From positions 62,001 to 126,000 of the forward strand of contig JAHBTQ010000006.1 in the NCBI GenBank assembly GCA_019638495.1: a DNA stretch of 64,000 nucleotides, read 5' to 3'. The stretch is from Taibaiella sp. Its GTDB lineage: Bacteria > Bacteroidota > Bacteroidia > Chitinophagales > Chitinophagaceae. Positions 43,056 to 51,700 of this stretch are shown here, in pieces. A program made the position numbers and the translations under genes. Numbering within the stretch: the stretch's first letter is position 1; each line of letters starts with the position of its first letter. The notes under the pieces are model-generated. The model did not search any database, was not told the DNA's origin, and saw nothing but the letters and a program-made list of their open reading frames with translations.

Positions 43056-43926
43056 AATTTGTCTTTACGCCCAATATTTTGCCATATTCTTCATCGTTAG
43101 GTTCCCATAGTTCCAGTTTATTACCATCGCAGTCCATTACATGGACAAATTTCCCATATTCAAAAGACTCTATTTTGTCAGTGACGGTTACCCCTGCCTT
43201 CTGCATTTTCTCAACAAGTGCTTCAATATGCGTAACCCGATAGTTGATCATGAACTCCTTAGTTGATGGTTCGAAATATTTGGTTGTCGACTTGAAAGGA
43301 CTCCATTGGGTGTATCCCATCATGCCCGGGTCAGCAGCCTGGCGCCATTCGAATGTGGTGCCGTATTTGTCAATATTAAGACCAAGAATATCTTTATACC
43401 ATGCCCGTGTCTTTTCCACATCCACACACTTGAAGAAAATGCCACCAATAGAAGTCGCCCTCGGATTTGGATTTGCCGGGTATGTATTTTTCACCAGGAG
43501 GTCAAAAGGCAACTTTGTGTCGGAATACAGTTGCAGCTCAGCGAGTTTGCCATCTGTTATTTCAGCTCTCCATGAAGCGGGCATTTCCCACCGTGTGGTA
43601 CCTACAGTACCGGCAACACTGCCAAAGGCAGCTACCTTGTTTCCCTCAGTGAAAATCTGTGATATTTCAACTTTGTAGTTTGCAAACACAGCAAAGTAGT
43701 CCTGCCACTCCGCCTTTACCGTATCGATCCCTTTCAACTCGTTTCCGGCAGCGTTGATAAAACGATGATCACCGGTTAAGAAGTTGGCTATTGCCTGCCC
43801 GTCATGCCGGTTCACAGCAGCGACAAAGTGCTCAAATACATCTTTTGGTGTCAATCTGGAGTTGCTCTTTGCCTGCGAAAAAGGGAAAAGTATGACAGCC
43901 ACAATTAAGCATAGATACTTCTTCAA
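43054..43926 (-). CDS. Secreted SnoaL-like / VOC (glyoxalase-like) fusion protein
   Basis: A 290-residue exported protein. The frame has no ATG after the upstream stop, so it starts at TTG 43926, at the beginning of a signal peptide (KKYLCLIVAVILFPFSQAKS). Residues of about 25-140 form an NTF2/SnoaL-like domain (DVFEHFVAAVNRHDGQAIANFL, HRFINAAGNELKGIDTVKAEW). Residues of about 155-285 form a VOC domain (IGGIFFKCVDVEKTRAWYKDILGL, VHVMDCDGNKLELWEP) with potential metal ligands. Each domain usually stands alone in the cytoplasm, so a signal-bearing fusion is unusual. It may bind or modify a small hydrophobic molecule in the periplasm; that is inference. Confidence 0.85.
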   Translation of the reverse strand: MKKYLCLIVAVILFPFSQAKSNSRLTPKDVFEHFVAAVNRHDGQAIANFLTGDHRFINAAGNELKGIDTVKAEWQDYFAVFANYKVEISQIFTEGNKVAAFGSVAGTVGTTRWEMPASWRAEITDGKLAELQLYSDTKLPFDLLVKNTYPANPNPRATSIGGIFFKCVDVEKTRAWYKDILGLNIDKYGTTFEWRQAADPGMMGYTQWSPFKSTTKYFEPSTKEFMINYRVTHIEALVEKMQKAGVTVTDKIESFEYGKFVHVMDCDGNKLELWEPNDEEYGKILGVKTN

Positions 43927-44080
43927 TGTAAAGTGTTTTTAGTGATCGTGCCAAATTAGGACTAATTACCAAGAATCGGCCACAAAGGAGCAATATCTAA
44001 GCGTCTGCCAGCATGCGTAAACGGAGTGTAAACCTGCACATCCGTAAAAACACGTAGATAAAATTCCGTACTAGCACGAA

Positions 44081-44111
44081 TTGCGCAGCCCTGACCCGAT
44101 CTATACTTTTG
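44081..44111 (+). promoter_or_regulatory. Promoter (TTG -33 and TACTTTTG -7) of a small ORF
   Basis: TTG at 44081-44083 and a perfect TACTTTTG at 44104-44111 with a 20-nt spacer. The -7 box ends 3 nt before an ATG. Confidence 0.5.
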
Positions 44112-44114
44112 AGA

Positions 44115-44207
44115 ATGAGAACCAACAAAAAGACCGGGCAATACCTGGCTATGTTGCGTTCGGCGTTTAGGAGAAACTCGTTGCAAGAATCTACCGGCGC
44201 CAGATAA
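44115..44207 (+). CDS. Candidate 30-residue basic small protein
   Basis: A short frame starting with ATG 3 nt after a perfect promoter core, giving a leaderless mRNA. It encodes MRTNKKTGQYLAMLRSAF followed by RRNSLQESTGAR: 30 residues, 8 of them Lys/Arg, predicted as an amphipathic helix. I do not recognise a family. It lies in an otherwise empty 448-nt gap. The promoter context raises it above chance ORFs of this length, but a remnant of a longer gene is possible. Confidence 0.35.
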   Translation: MRTNKKTGQYLAMLRSAFRRNSLQESTGAR

Positions 44208-44374
44208 GTCGAGAATACACCAAAAAAAGAAGACTAATTCCCCACCCCGGCGCGTGCCGTCCCGGTAATTCGGGGCGGTAACGCAAAGGGGCCACAACAC
44301 CCGGAACACCAAAATATGATACTACTTATTTTACTTATCGTTCTTGCAAGACTGCGTGGTTGCTCACCCTCTGG

Positions 44375-44839
44375 CTATTGCCTTTGAGCCTTGTACATAT
44401 CCGGAGAAAGCAGTACCTCCATCAACCGGTCAGGATATCTGCACGCTGTAAAGCCATATTTGCGATATAGCTCATGTGCATGAATGGTGGACAGCATCAT
44501 CCGTCTCAATCCCTTCACCCATTCCATTGAGAATAATATCTCCATCATGCGTTTGCTGAGCCCCTTACCACGATGTGCCTCCTCAACGTACACATCAGCG
44601 AGATAGGCAAACGTTGCATAATCTGTGACCAGACGCCCAAAACCTACCTGTCTATCTCCAAGCAACACGCCTACACAATAAGAATTTTCAAAGGCGGTCT
44701 GTACCGTTTCGAATGGGATCTCCTTGCTCCAGTAGGCCTCTTCTGAAAGCCAGCGATGAATATCGCTGACCTTCATGAGACCCTTATCTGTGGTTATAAT
44801 AAAACCTTCAAATTGCTCAGTATGATTTGGTACTACCAT
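44375..44839 (-). CDS. GNAT family N-acetyltransferase
   Basis: A 154-residue acetyl-CoA-dependent acetyltransferase. The acetyl-CoA pyrophosphate-binding motif is VYVEEAHRGKGLSKRMME (Q/R-x-x-G-x-G/A type), and HELYRKYGFTACRYPDRLME gives the C-terminal motif of the fold. FGRLVTDYATFAYLADV forms the central strands. The substrate is unknown. Its ATG overlaps the ilvE stop by one base (TAATG), so translation is coupled and a role around branched-chain amino acids is possible but not shown. Confidence 0.9.
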   Translation of the reverse strand: MVVPNHTEQFEGFIITTDKGLMKVSDIHRWLSEEAYWSKEIPFETVQTAFENSYCVGVLLGDRQVGFGRLVTDYATFAYLADVYVEEAHRGKGLSKRMMEILFSMEWVKGLRRMMLSTIHAHELYRKYGFTACRYPDRLMEVLLSPDMYKAQRQ

Positions 44840-45894
44840 TAGCCAATAATGTGGTTCCAGTGATGTCCATCTGCTACAATACCCTTCCTGATATCGTAAA
44901 GATACTGCCTCAGCCGATACATTAAAGCATCATCGCCTGTGTAGCAATCGTGATCTTTGCCGTCAATGGAGATCGTTGCGATAGGTGCTATCACTGCTGC
45001 TGTACCCGCACCAAAAGCTTCAACACGCTTGCCGGAAGTAAACGCGGCCAGTAGTTCTTTATAGCTTATCGAGCGTTCCTCCACCGGCATACCCTTCTCG
45101 CGTGCTATAGTCAAAAGGGAATCGCGGGTGACGCCATCCAGAATACTACCCGACAAACGCGGCGTAATGATAGTACCATCGATAACAAACATTGCATTCA
45201 TAGTGCCCGATTCCTCAATGAGTTCATGTGTTTTTGCGTCTGTCCATAACACCTGGTCAAAGCCCTGCGCCTTTGCTAGTCCCGTGGGATAGAACGCACC
45301 ACCATAATTGCCGCCACACTTCGCAGCACCGGTCCCCCCTTCTGCAGCACGCACATATTCGGTTTCCACTTTCACACGCAGCGGGGCGGCGTAATATTTG
45401 TGAGCAGGGCTGGCTATTATCATGAACAGGTATTCATCCGCAACCTTAACACCTATGCGGCCTTCAGATGCTATCATAAACGGGCGGAGGTATAGCGAAC
45501 CGTCTTCATCTGACGGCACCCAATCGGCATCTAAGGACACCAATCTATCGATGGCGTTTACAAACAAGTCTTTGGGAACTGCAGGCATGCACATACGGTC
45601 CAGCGATTTGATGAACCTGTCGTAGTGCTTGTCTATACGAAAGACGTTAATTCGTCCGTCATTCATCCTGAAGGCTTTCATACCCTCGAAAACCGTTTGA
45701 CCATAATGCAGGCATAAGGCCATGGGACTCAAAACCAGGTCCTGAAATGGGGTAATACGGGCGTTCTTCCATTTACCATCCGCATACTCTGCGATAAACA
45801 TATGGTCTGTAGGCACCTTACCAAAGGGCAACGACCGTGTGTCTGTAACATTTCCCGGAACGGATACTGATGGCATTTCGATAGTTGTTTCCAT
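44839..45894 (-). CDS. ilvE: Branched-chain amino acid aminotransferase
   Basis: A 351-residue PLP enzyme (fold type IV, the longer group related to eukaryotic BCAT) that interconverts leucine, isoleucine and valine with their 2-oxoacids using glutamate/2-oxoglutarate. Conserved blocks are LHYGQTVFEGMKAFR, YLRPFMIASEGRIGV, GTGAAKCGGNYGGAF (around the Schiff-base Lys), ELIEESGTMNAMFVI and GSILDGVTRDSLL. The enzyme is complete. It lies 18 nt after the EamA transporter gene and overlaps the GNAT gene, forming one operon. Its 2-oxoacid products are candidate substrates for the E1 fusions elsewhere in the window. Confidence 0.95.
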   Translation of the reverse strand: METTIEMPSVSVPGNVTDTRSLPFGKVPTDHMFIAEYADGKWKNARITPFQDLVLSPMALCLHYGQTVFEGMKAFRMNDGRINVFRIDKHYDRFIKSLDRMCMPAVPKDLFVNAIDRLVSLDADWVPSDEDGSLYLRPFMIASEGRIGVKVADEYLFMIIASPAHKYYAAPLRVKVETEYVRAAEGGTGAAKCGGNYGGAFYPTGLAKAQGFDQVLWTDAKTHELIEESGTMNAMFVIDGTIITPRLSGSILDGVTRDSLLTIAREKGMPVEERSISYKELLAAFTSGKRVEAFGAGTAAVIAPIATISIDGKDHDCYTGDDALMYRLRQYLYDIRKGIVADGHHWNHIIG

Positions 45895-45912
45895 ACTCTC
45901 TAGTTTTAATGT

Positions 45913-46857
45913 TTATGATTCAGCAGGCGCCGCAACAGACGGCGACCCTGCCTTTATAGACTCCTTATGTTGTCGTGCATAGCCGTACTTAACCAAAACA
46001 ACACTGCCAACTATGGCAGCGAATGCCAGGCCGATATAGACATCGAGCAACTCGCCCAGAAAGGCCGCACCCGCTAGTACCGCAATGAGCGGGTTAACGT
46101 ATGCATAAATGGTGGCTACTCCCACCGGTAAAACCTCCAGCACAAACATGTATGCTGCATAGGCTGCCACTGACCCAAACAGTACAAGGTATGCCAGTGA
46201 CAGAAGCGCCGGGCGGTTTAGTGGATCGAACCCAGTGTAGTTATCTGCAACCGGACTAATGAGCAGCATAAAGAGCCCTCCAAAAAAAAGCTGCAATGCG
46301 GCATTTGCCATCGGATTCTGAGCCCGGCCGTATCGCTTGCTCAGGGTGCTGCCAAGTGCCCAACTGGCTGTGGCAAAAAGGGTGCAAAGTATACCCGCCA
46401 GGTACTCAGGGCGACCAATATCATTGATATTCTGCTTGAATATGAGAGCCACTCCTCCCAAACCCACGAGCATCCCGAACGCGATCGGCAAATTCAATTT
46501 GTCTCGTGAAGACGATGCAAGATTGAACAAAACAGCAAATATGGGCATCATAGCACATAACAAGGCTGCCACCCCACTTGCAATGTACTTTTCACCCCAT
46601 GTAACACCACCGTTTCCGAATGTGAGCATAAGCAAACCCAGCAGAGCCTGGCGCCCTATGTTCCTTGGCGAAATATCCAGGTTCCGATTGGCCATCATCG
46701 CAATCGCCAGTAGAATAATGCCAGCGATAAACTGCCGAATACCGGCAAATAAGAATGCCGGATAGTGCTCAACACCAACCCGGATAGCGAGATAGGTAGT
46801 ACCCCAAACAATGCATATATAAAAAAGGGCGAGGTAGGCTTTGGTGATCCTGGTCAT
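45913..46857 (-). CDS. EamA/DMT family transporter
   Basis: A 314-residue membrane protein with ten predicted spans in two EamA halves (VWGTTYLAIRVGVEHYPAFLFAGIR in the first; LASWALGSTLSKRYGR and YAYVNPLIAVLAGAAFLGE in the second). I chose the ATG at 46857 (MTRITKAYLALFYICIVWG), because the upstream in-frame residues are not hydrophobic in the family manner. Members export amino acids or other metabolites; together with ilvE in one operon, branched-chain amino acid export is a fair guess. Divergent from an AraC regulator across 144 nt, which probably controls it. Confidence 0.9.
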   Translation of the reverse strand: MTRITKAYLALFYICIVWGTTYLAIRVGVEHYPAFLFAGIRQFIAGIILLAIAMMANRNLDISPRNIGRQALLGLLMLTFGNGGVTWGEKYIASGVAALLCAMMPIFAVLFNLASSSRDKLNLPIAFGMLVGLGGVALIFKQNINDIGRPEYLAGILCTLFATASWALGSTLSKRYGRAQNPMANAALQLFFGGLFMLLISPVADNYTGFDPLNRPALLSLAYLVLFGSVAAYAAYMFVLEVLPVGVATIYAYVNPLIAVLAGAAFLGELLDVYIGLAFAAIVGSVVLVKYGYARQHKESIKAGSPSVAAPAES

Positions 46858-46989
46858 TTGTAAAAGAGTAGACACAAAGGTGAAATAATACCCAAAACCA
46901 AAACAGATACAATTATTGAATTTAAAACCATAACAGTTAGCAGTAGTCTGCGAGTAAATAACCGCCTTATTCAGCACCTATAAATAATA

Positions 46990-46997
46990 TAATTTTG
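46990..46997 (+). promoter_or_regulatory. Promoter core TAATTTTG for the AraC-type regulator
   Basis: Perfect TAnnTTTG ending only 4 nt before the ATG at 47002; implies a leaderless mRNA. Confidence 0.6.
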
Positions 46998-47001
46998 CAG
47001 T

Positions 47002-47919
47002 ATGGTACTGCGGGAATTTCCTGATCTAAGCCTGGTAAGAAAACTGCGGGGAACGGCGACCACCGGCGAACATGTATGGCAGAACGTTGTTTTGAACTTT
47101 GAGTGCCGCGAAGCTTCGAGGCTCGATCTTGAAAGCCCCTACTCGCTTTTCATCAATAAAAAGGGATATAGCCTTTGTTCTGTGAACGGACGGGAATATA
47201 GAGTAGAAACCGACCAGGTGCTCTTTTCCCAACCCGGCGATGTCTACGGGCTTACCATTGACAATATTAACAAGACGGAAATTTGCAACATACATATCTC
47301 CAGACACTTCTTCGAGCAGGTTGCATTTTCCGCTATGAACTCCGACGCCAATCTATTGGACAAGCACGATGGAGCAATGGATACTCGACACCTAAATTCC
47401 CAGTTTTACGAAAATAGCATGCGCCTCCAACACCTGGTGGATCGACTAACGACAGAGCCAGCCATCGCAGGGGATAACTATGATATCTTAATGGCAGATA
47501 TCGTAAAAGTGATGCTCGGATACAATCAGGAGGTTGCAAAGAAAATAGCTGATCTGCCTTTCGCCAGAGCTGCTGTCAGAAATGACATCTACCGGAGACT
47601 CACCATAGCCCGCGACTTCCTGCATAGTAACTACTACAGGACACCAGACCTGAATGAAATTTCCAGAGAAGTAGCCATGTCAAAATTCCATTTTTTACGT
47701 GCCTTCAGAAATCATTTTGGCATGGCTCCGCACCAATACCTGGCAAGGGTAAAAATGGAGAAAGCATCAATGTTGCTGAAGAAGGGACAACTCACGATTT
47801 ACCAGGTAGCAGATTCAGTAGGGTTCGAAGAGCCAAATGCATTTATCAGGGCATTCGGCAGAACGTATGGAATCTCACCCCAAAAATACCGAAAGCGTGA
47901 AATGAGCAACCAGGGATAG
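47002..47919 (+). CDS. AraC family transcriptional regulator
   Basis: A 305-residue regulator. The N-terminal sensor region (about residues 1-190) has no clear ligand motif. The C-terminal DNA-binding domain holds the two helix-turn-helix units: LNEISREVAMSKFHFLRAFRNHFGMAPHQYLARVKMEKA and IYQVADSVGFEEPNAFIRAFGRTYGISPQKYRKRE are its two halves, each with the typical core Phe residues. The gene is divergent from the EamA-ilvE-GNAT operon with 144 nt between starts, the classic layout for local regulation. Its promoter core lies 4 nt before the ATG. Confidence 0.92.
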   Translation: MVLREFPDLSLVRKLRGTATTGEHVWQNVVLNFECREASRLDLESPYSLFINKKGYSLCSVNGREYRVETDQVLFSQPGDVYGLTIDNINKTEICNIHISRHFFEQVAFSAMNSDANLLDKHDGAMDTRHLNSQFYENSMRLQHLVDRLTTEPAIAGDNYDILMADIVKVMLGYNQEVAKKIADLPFARAAVRNDIYRRLTIARDFLHSNYYRTPDLNEISREVAMSKFHFLRAFRNHFGMAPHQYLARVKMEKASMLLKKGQLTIYQVADSVGFEEPNAFIRAFGRTYGISPQKYRKREMSNQG

Positions 47920-47961
47920 TTTTGCCAGCTCATCGCATGCTACTATTGCATAAAAAAGATT

Positions 47962-48663
47962 ATGATCAGAATCTCCTTCATCGTCCTTACCGCAATAATG
48001 GCTGGCATACTAATCGCGGGTATAAATCGTGCTGCCCGGCAAGCTGAACTACAAGGAGCCGGGAAACGACTTCTGCGTGAAACAATTGTCGGGCTGATAA
48101 CATGGCTAAGCTACGTAGCGGCCATATCGTTTAGCGGTGTCCTGCAAACAGCGGCGCTACCGCCACGGATCCCGGCATTTCTCATTCTTCCGCTATTCGT
48201 TTTCATCCTTTTTATTTTCCGGACACAAATCTTTCGCAGACTTCTTGCTGCCACACCGGCTCATTTCCTGATCTACCCACAAGTCTTTCGTATTGGGGTT
48301 GAGCTGCTATTGCACCAGATGTACAAAGATGGTCTGATCCCTCGCTCTGCTACATTTGAGGGATACAACTATGAGATTGTTATTGCTATACTGTCACTGG
48401 GCGTTGGGTACCTGGCACACAAGCGCAAAGCCCCCAGACTAATCACAGCATGGAATATTGCCGGACTTGGCACTCTATTTATCGTTGTCTTCATATTTAT
48501 CAGCCGCGCTTATGCACAGAATATCTACGGGTCTCAGGAGTCTCTGTCGATAAAAGATTTCGGCTCATTCCCCTACACTCTACTCCCCGGATTCCTGATG
48601 CCCCTGGCAGTCTTCCTACATGTTGCTTCTCTTGCGAAACAAAGAATGTTACGAAGCCAATAA
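47962..48663 (+). CDS. Polytopic membrane protein, unknown function
   Basis: A 233-residue protein with about seven hydrophobic spans: residues 3-20, 42-62, 72-92, and further spans around 143-160, 170-190 and 208-225. The conserved-looking segment YPQVFRIGVELLLHQMYKDGLIPR with FEGYNYEIVIAIL lies between spans three and four. I have seen similar proteins annotated only as hypothetical. It begins 42 nt after the AraC stop on the same strand and may be transcribed with it; a near-match promoter core (TACTATTG) lies between them. No catalytic residues are evident. Confidence 0.75.
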   Translation: MIRISFIVLTAIMAGILIAGINRAARQAELQGAGKRLLRETIVGLITWLSYVAAISFSGVLQTAALPPRIPAFLILPLFVFILFIFRTQIFRRLLAATPAHFLIYPQVFRIGVELLLHQMYKDGLIPRSATFEGYNYEIVIAILSLGVGYLAHKRKAPRLITAWNIAGLGTLFIVVFIFISRAYAQNIYGSQESLSIKDFGSFPYTLLPGFLMPLAVFLHVASLAKQRMLRSQ

Positions 48664-48684
48664 TTGAAATGCCGAGACAAAAAA

Positions 48685-48706
48685 AGAGGGGGCAAAAGCC
48701 CCCTCT
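48685..48706 (-). terminator. Rho-independent terminator of the giant repeat-protein gene
   Basis: Perfect 9-bp stem AGAGGGGGC / GCCCCCTCT with loop TTTT on the minus strand, followed by a T7 run. It lies 25 nt beyond the stop at 48731. On the plus strand it could also help end the membrane-protein transcript. Confidence 0.88.
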
Positions 48707-48730
48707 TCTATTCTAAGTAATAAACTTCGA

Positions 48731-51700
48731 TTAATTCTTAACGAAGGTCTTGGCTGTCGCTTTCACTCCGTTGTTGATGAATATAACTGTATAAACACCA
48801 GACGAAAGATTTGATACATTCAGATCTCCACGGCCATTCCTCAGCTTCAATGCATCGATCTCTTTACCGAGAACATCAACCAGCCTTACTGAAACCTCAT
48901 CGGTGCTGCTGATTCCACGTACTTCGATATTCAGGCGATCAGTAGCAGGGTTCGGGAACAGTTTCACATCCAGCATACCCATAGCAACCGGCGTAACACC
49001 TGTTGGCTTGTTATAGTATATCTTCTGGTAGCAACCATCCTTCTCTGCAATCACCCAGTAGCGCTTGCCATCGAAATCAGGCGTAGGCAGATAGAACGAC
49101 TGCTGGATAGCGCCAGGAATAACGGTAGAGTCAAGCGTAACCGCGTCATCATAACCCCACTGGTAGCTCTTCGAAGTGTTGTCGGTACAAACAAGTTCCT
49201 CAGCATAGTACTTAACTTCTGGCGTATATGCCGGAGTTGCGTTTACTGTTACTGTGAAGCTGTCGTTTACGAAACAACCTGTAGAAGTGATCTGTGTAGT
49301 CAGACGAACAACCGCTGTACCGGTCACAGTGAAGTTGATGATAGCATTCTGCTTATCAGGAGATGTAGCATAAACTTCAGCATTAGTAGCAGACCAAGTG
49401 TAATTCAGACCCGAAGCCGGAGCCGTTTCAGCACCAAAGTTCTGGAACTGAGCGTTTGAACATATCACCTCATCAGGATGGATGGTGATGTTCGTATGCG
49501 GAGCATCGACATGAACAGTTACAGTATGCGTTGCGTAGTCAGTACCGCAGCTGGTTGTTACAGCATAGCTGATAACCGAAGTACCAGGAGCGATTGCCTG
49601 AACAACACCAGAAGCGTTGATAGACGCAACTGAAGCATTGCTGCTTGTCCATACTCCACCAGATACTGAACTAGTAAGCGTGGTAGAATAAGTGATACAC
49701 AGATCAGCGTTGCCAGTGATTACGCCGGCATCCGCATCAGGTTTAACCAGGAGGTTGAACGTAGCGGTATCATCACTGCAATCGTTGTGCGAAACGTAAG
49801 AAATCGTCACAGAACCTGCGCCCATACCTTCTACCACACCGGAAGCGTCAACTTTTGCAATCGTTGTATCTGATGAAGACCACTCACCTTCAGAACCGGT
49901 GGTTGCAAGCGTAATAAACTGGTGCAGGCAAAGCTCAGATGCACCCGAGATCGTACCGGCATCAGCCAGTGCTTTAACACGTACATCGAAAGTAGCTGCA
50001 CATCCTGTACCAATGGTATAGGATACGGAAACAGTTCCGGCAGACACTGCTGAAAGAACTCCACCAGCCGTGATCGTAGCAATCGTAGCGTCTGTTGTAC
50101 TCCATGTACCACCAGCGGTAAGGTTAGTGAACGTCAGTGAAGTACCCACACATGCCGTATCAGCTCCGGTAACAGAAACTATAGTTGTAGGCAACGGATT
50201 AACAGTTACAGACTTTGTAACTGAGCAACCAGCTACCGGCGTACGGTACATGATGTCTACTACACCTGCTGATATCGCGTCAACAATACCGGTTGTTCCC
50301 ACTGTAGCGATCGTGCCATTTGAACTACTCCAGATACCACCGAAGTAGTCATTTGTCATCGGCTCAGAAGAACCGGCACAAATCGTATTTGCACCTACTA
50401 TCGGATTCAACGTAGGTTCTACTGTTACCAGCTGAGTAGTGTAACATGCAGAAGACAAAGTGTAGCTGATCGTAGAAGTACCTGTACCTGTGCTAACTAC
50501 GTTACCGAATGCGTCGATAGTAGCAACCAGCGGATTGCTGCTGCTCCATGCACCACCCGGTTGCGGGTTAGTAAGGAATGAAGAACCGCCAATACACATG
50601 AATGGAGTACCTACGATAGACGGAGGAAGCGGACTTACTGAAACCTGCTGCGTAATGTAGCAACCCGTAGCAAGCAGCGTATAGCTAATTGTAGACCAGC
50701 CTTCACCCACAGCTACGAGACTACCTGTTGTAGCATCAATAGTAGCCACTGCAGTGTTACTGCTAGACCATGTACCGAATGGAGTAGCATTCGTGAACGG
50801 AGTAGTTGCTCCTGTACATACAGGTGATGTACCCACAATAGCAGCGGGCAGCGGATTAACCACAACGAATGCTGTGGAGAAACATCCTGTAGGCAATGTG
50901 TAGCTAATTGTTGCACCACCAGCGCTCATACCGTTTACTATACCTGATGCAGAGCCTACTTCAGCAACAGATATGTTGCTGCTGCTCCATACGCCACCAG
51001 TCGTAGCAGGAGTAATTGTTGTAAAGCTCTGAACGCAAGTGTTGAATACTCCGGTGAGCGGACCTGGCACCGGATTAACTGTAACAGTTTTTGACCTGTA
51101 ACAACCAGTTCCCAGAATTGTATAAGTAAGATTAGAAGTACCAACGGCAACACCGGTAACTACACCCGACGTAAGTCCAACTGGTGCAACAGCAGGATTG
51201 CTCGAAGTCCAGATACCATCGAATGGACTTGTTGTGGTCAATGTTATTGTAGAACCATAACAAGCACTATCAGGACCGCCAATCACTGGTGGTGTTGAAT
51301 TTACCGTAACAATAAATGAAGTGCTGCAACCACCGGTGATCATGTAGTGAATAGCAACAGTATTATTTGCGATGCCTGTCACAACGCCCGTAGCAATATC
51401 TACAGATGCAACTGAAGGATCGTCGCTGGTCCATGAGCCGCCGGCAACTGCATTAGACAGTGCAATCGTCTGGCCCATACAAACCTCTGAAGGTCCTGTA
51501 ATTGGAGATGGAGACAGATTAACAACTACTGAAGCTGTAACCCTGCAGCCTACACCCAGAACATAAGAGATTGTAGCCGTACCAGGTGAAAGAGCTGTAA
51601 CAAGGCCGCTACCAAGATCTATCGAAGCAACCGACGGATTGCTACTGGTCCAAACACCACCAACCGATGCGTTAGACAAAAGTGAAGTCTGTCCGCTGCA

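Larger units (their letters stand above)
43927..44374. other. Intergenic region holding one candidate small ORF
   Basis: A 448-nt stretch. A minus-strand frame of 116 codons (43962-44312) has no family resemblance and is judged a shadow. A plus-strand small ORF with a full promoter pattern lies at 44115-44207. The segment 44240-44290 is GC-rich with several short inverted repeats. Confidence 0.5.

Noticed and set aside
43962..44312. 116-codon minus-strand open frame
   Set aside because: Arg/Gly/Cys-rich translation without family likeness, no promoter core, and the opposite strand has a better-supported small ORF.
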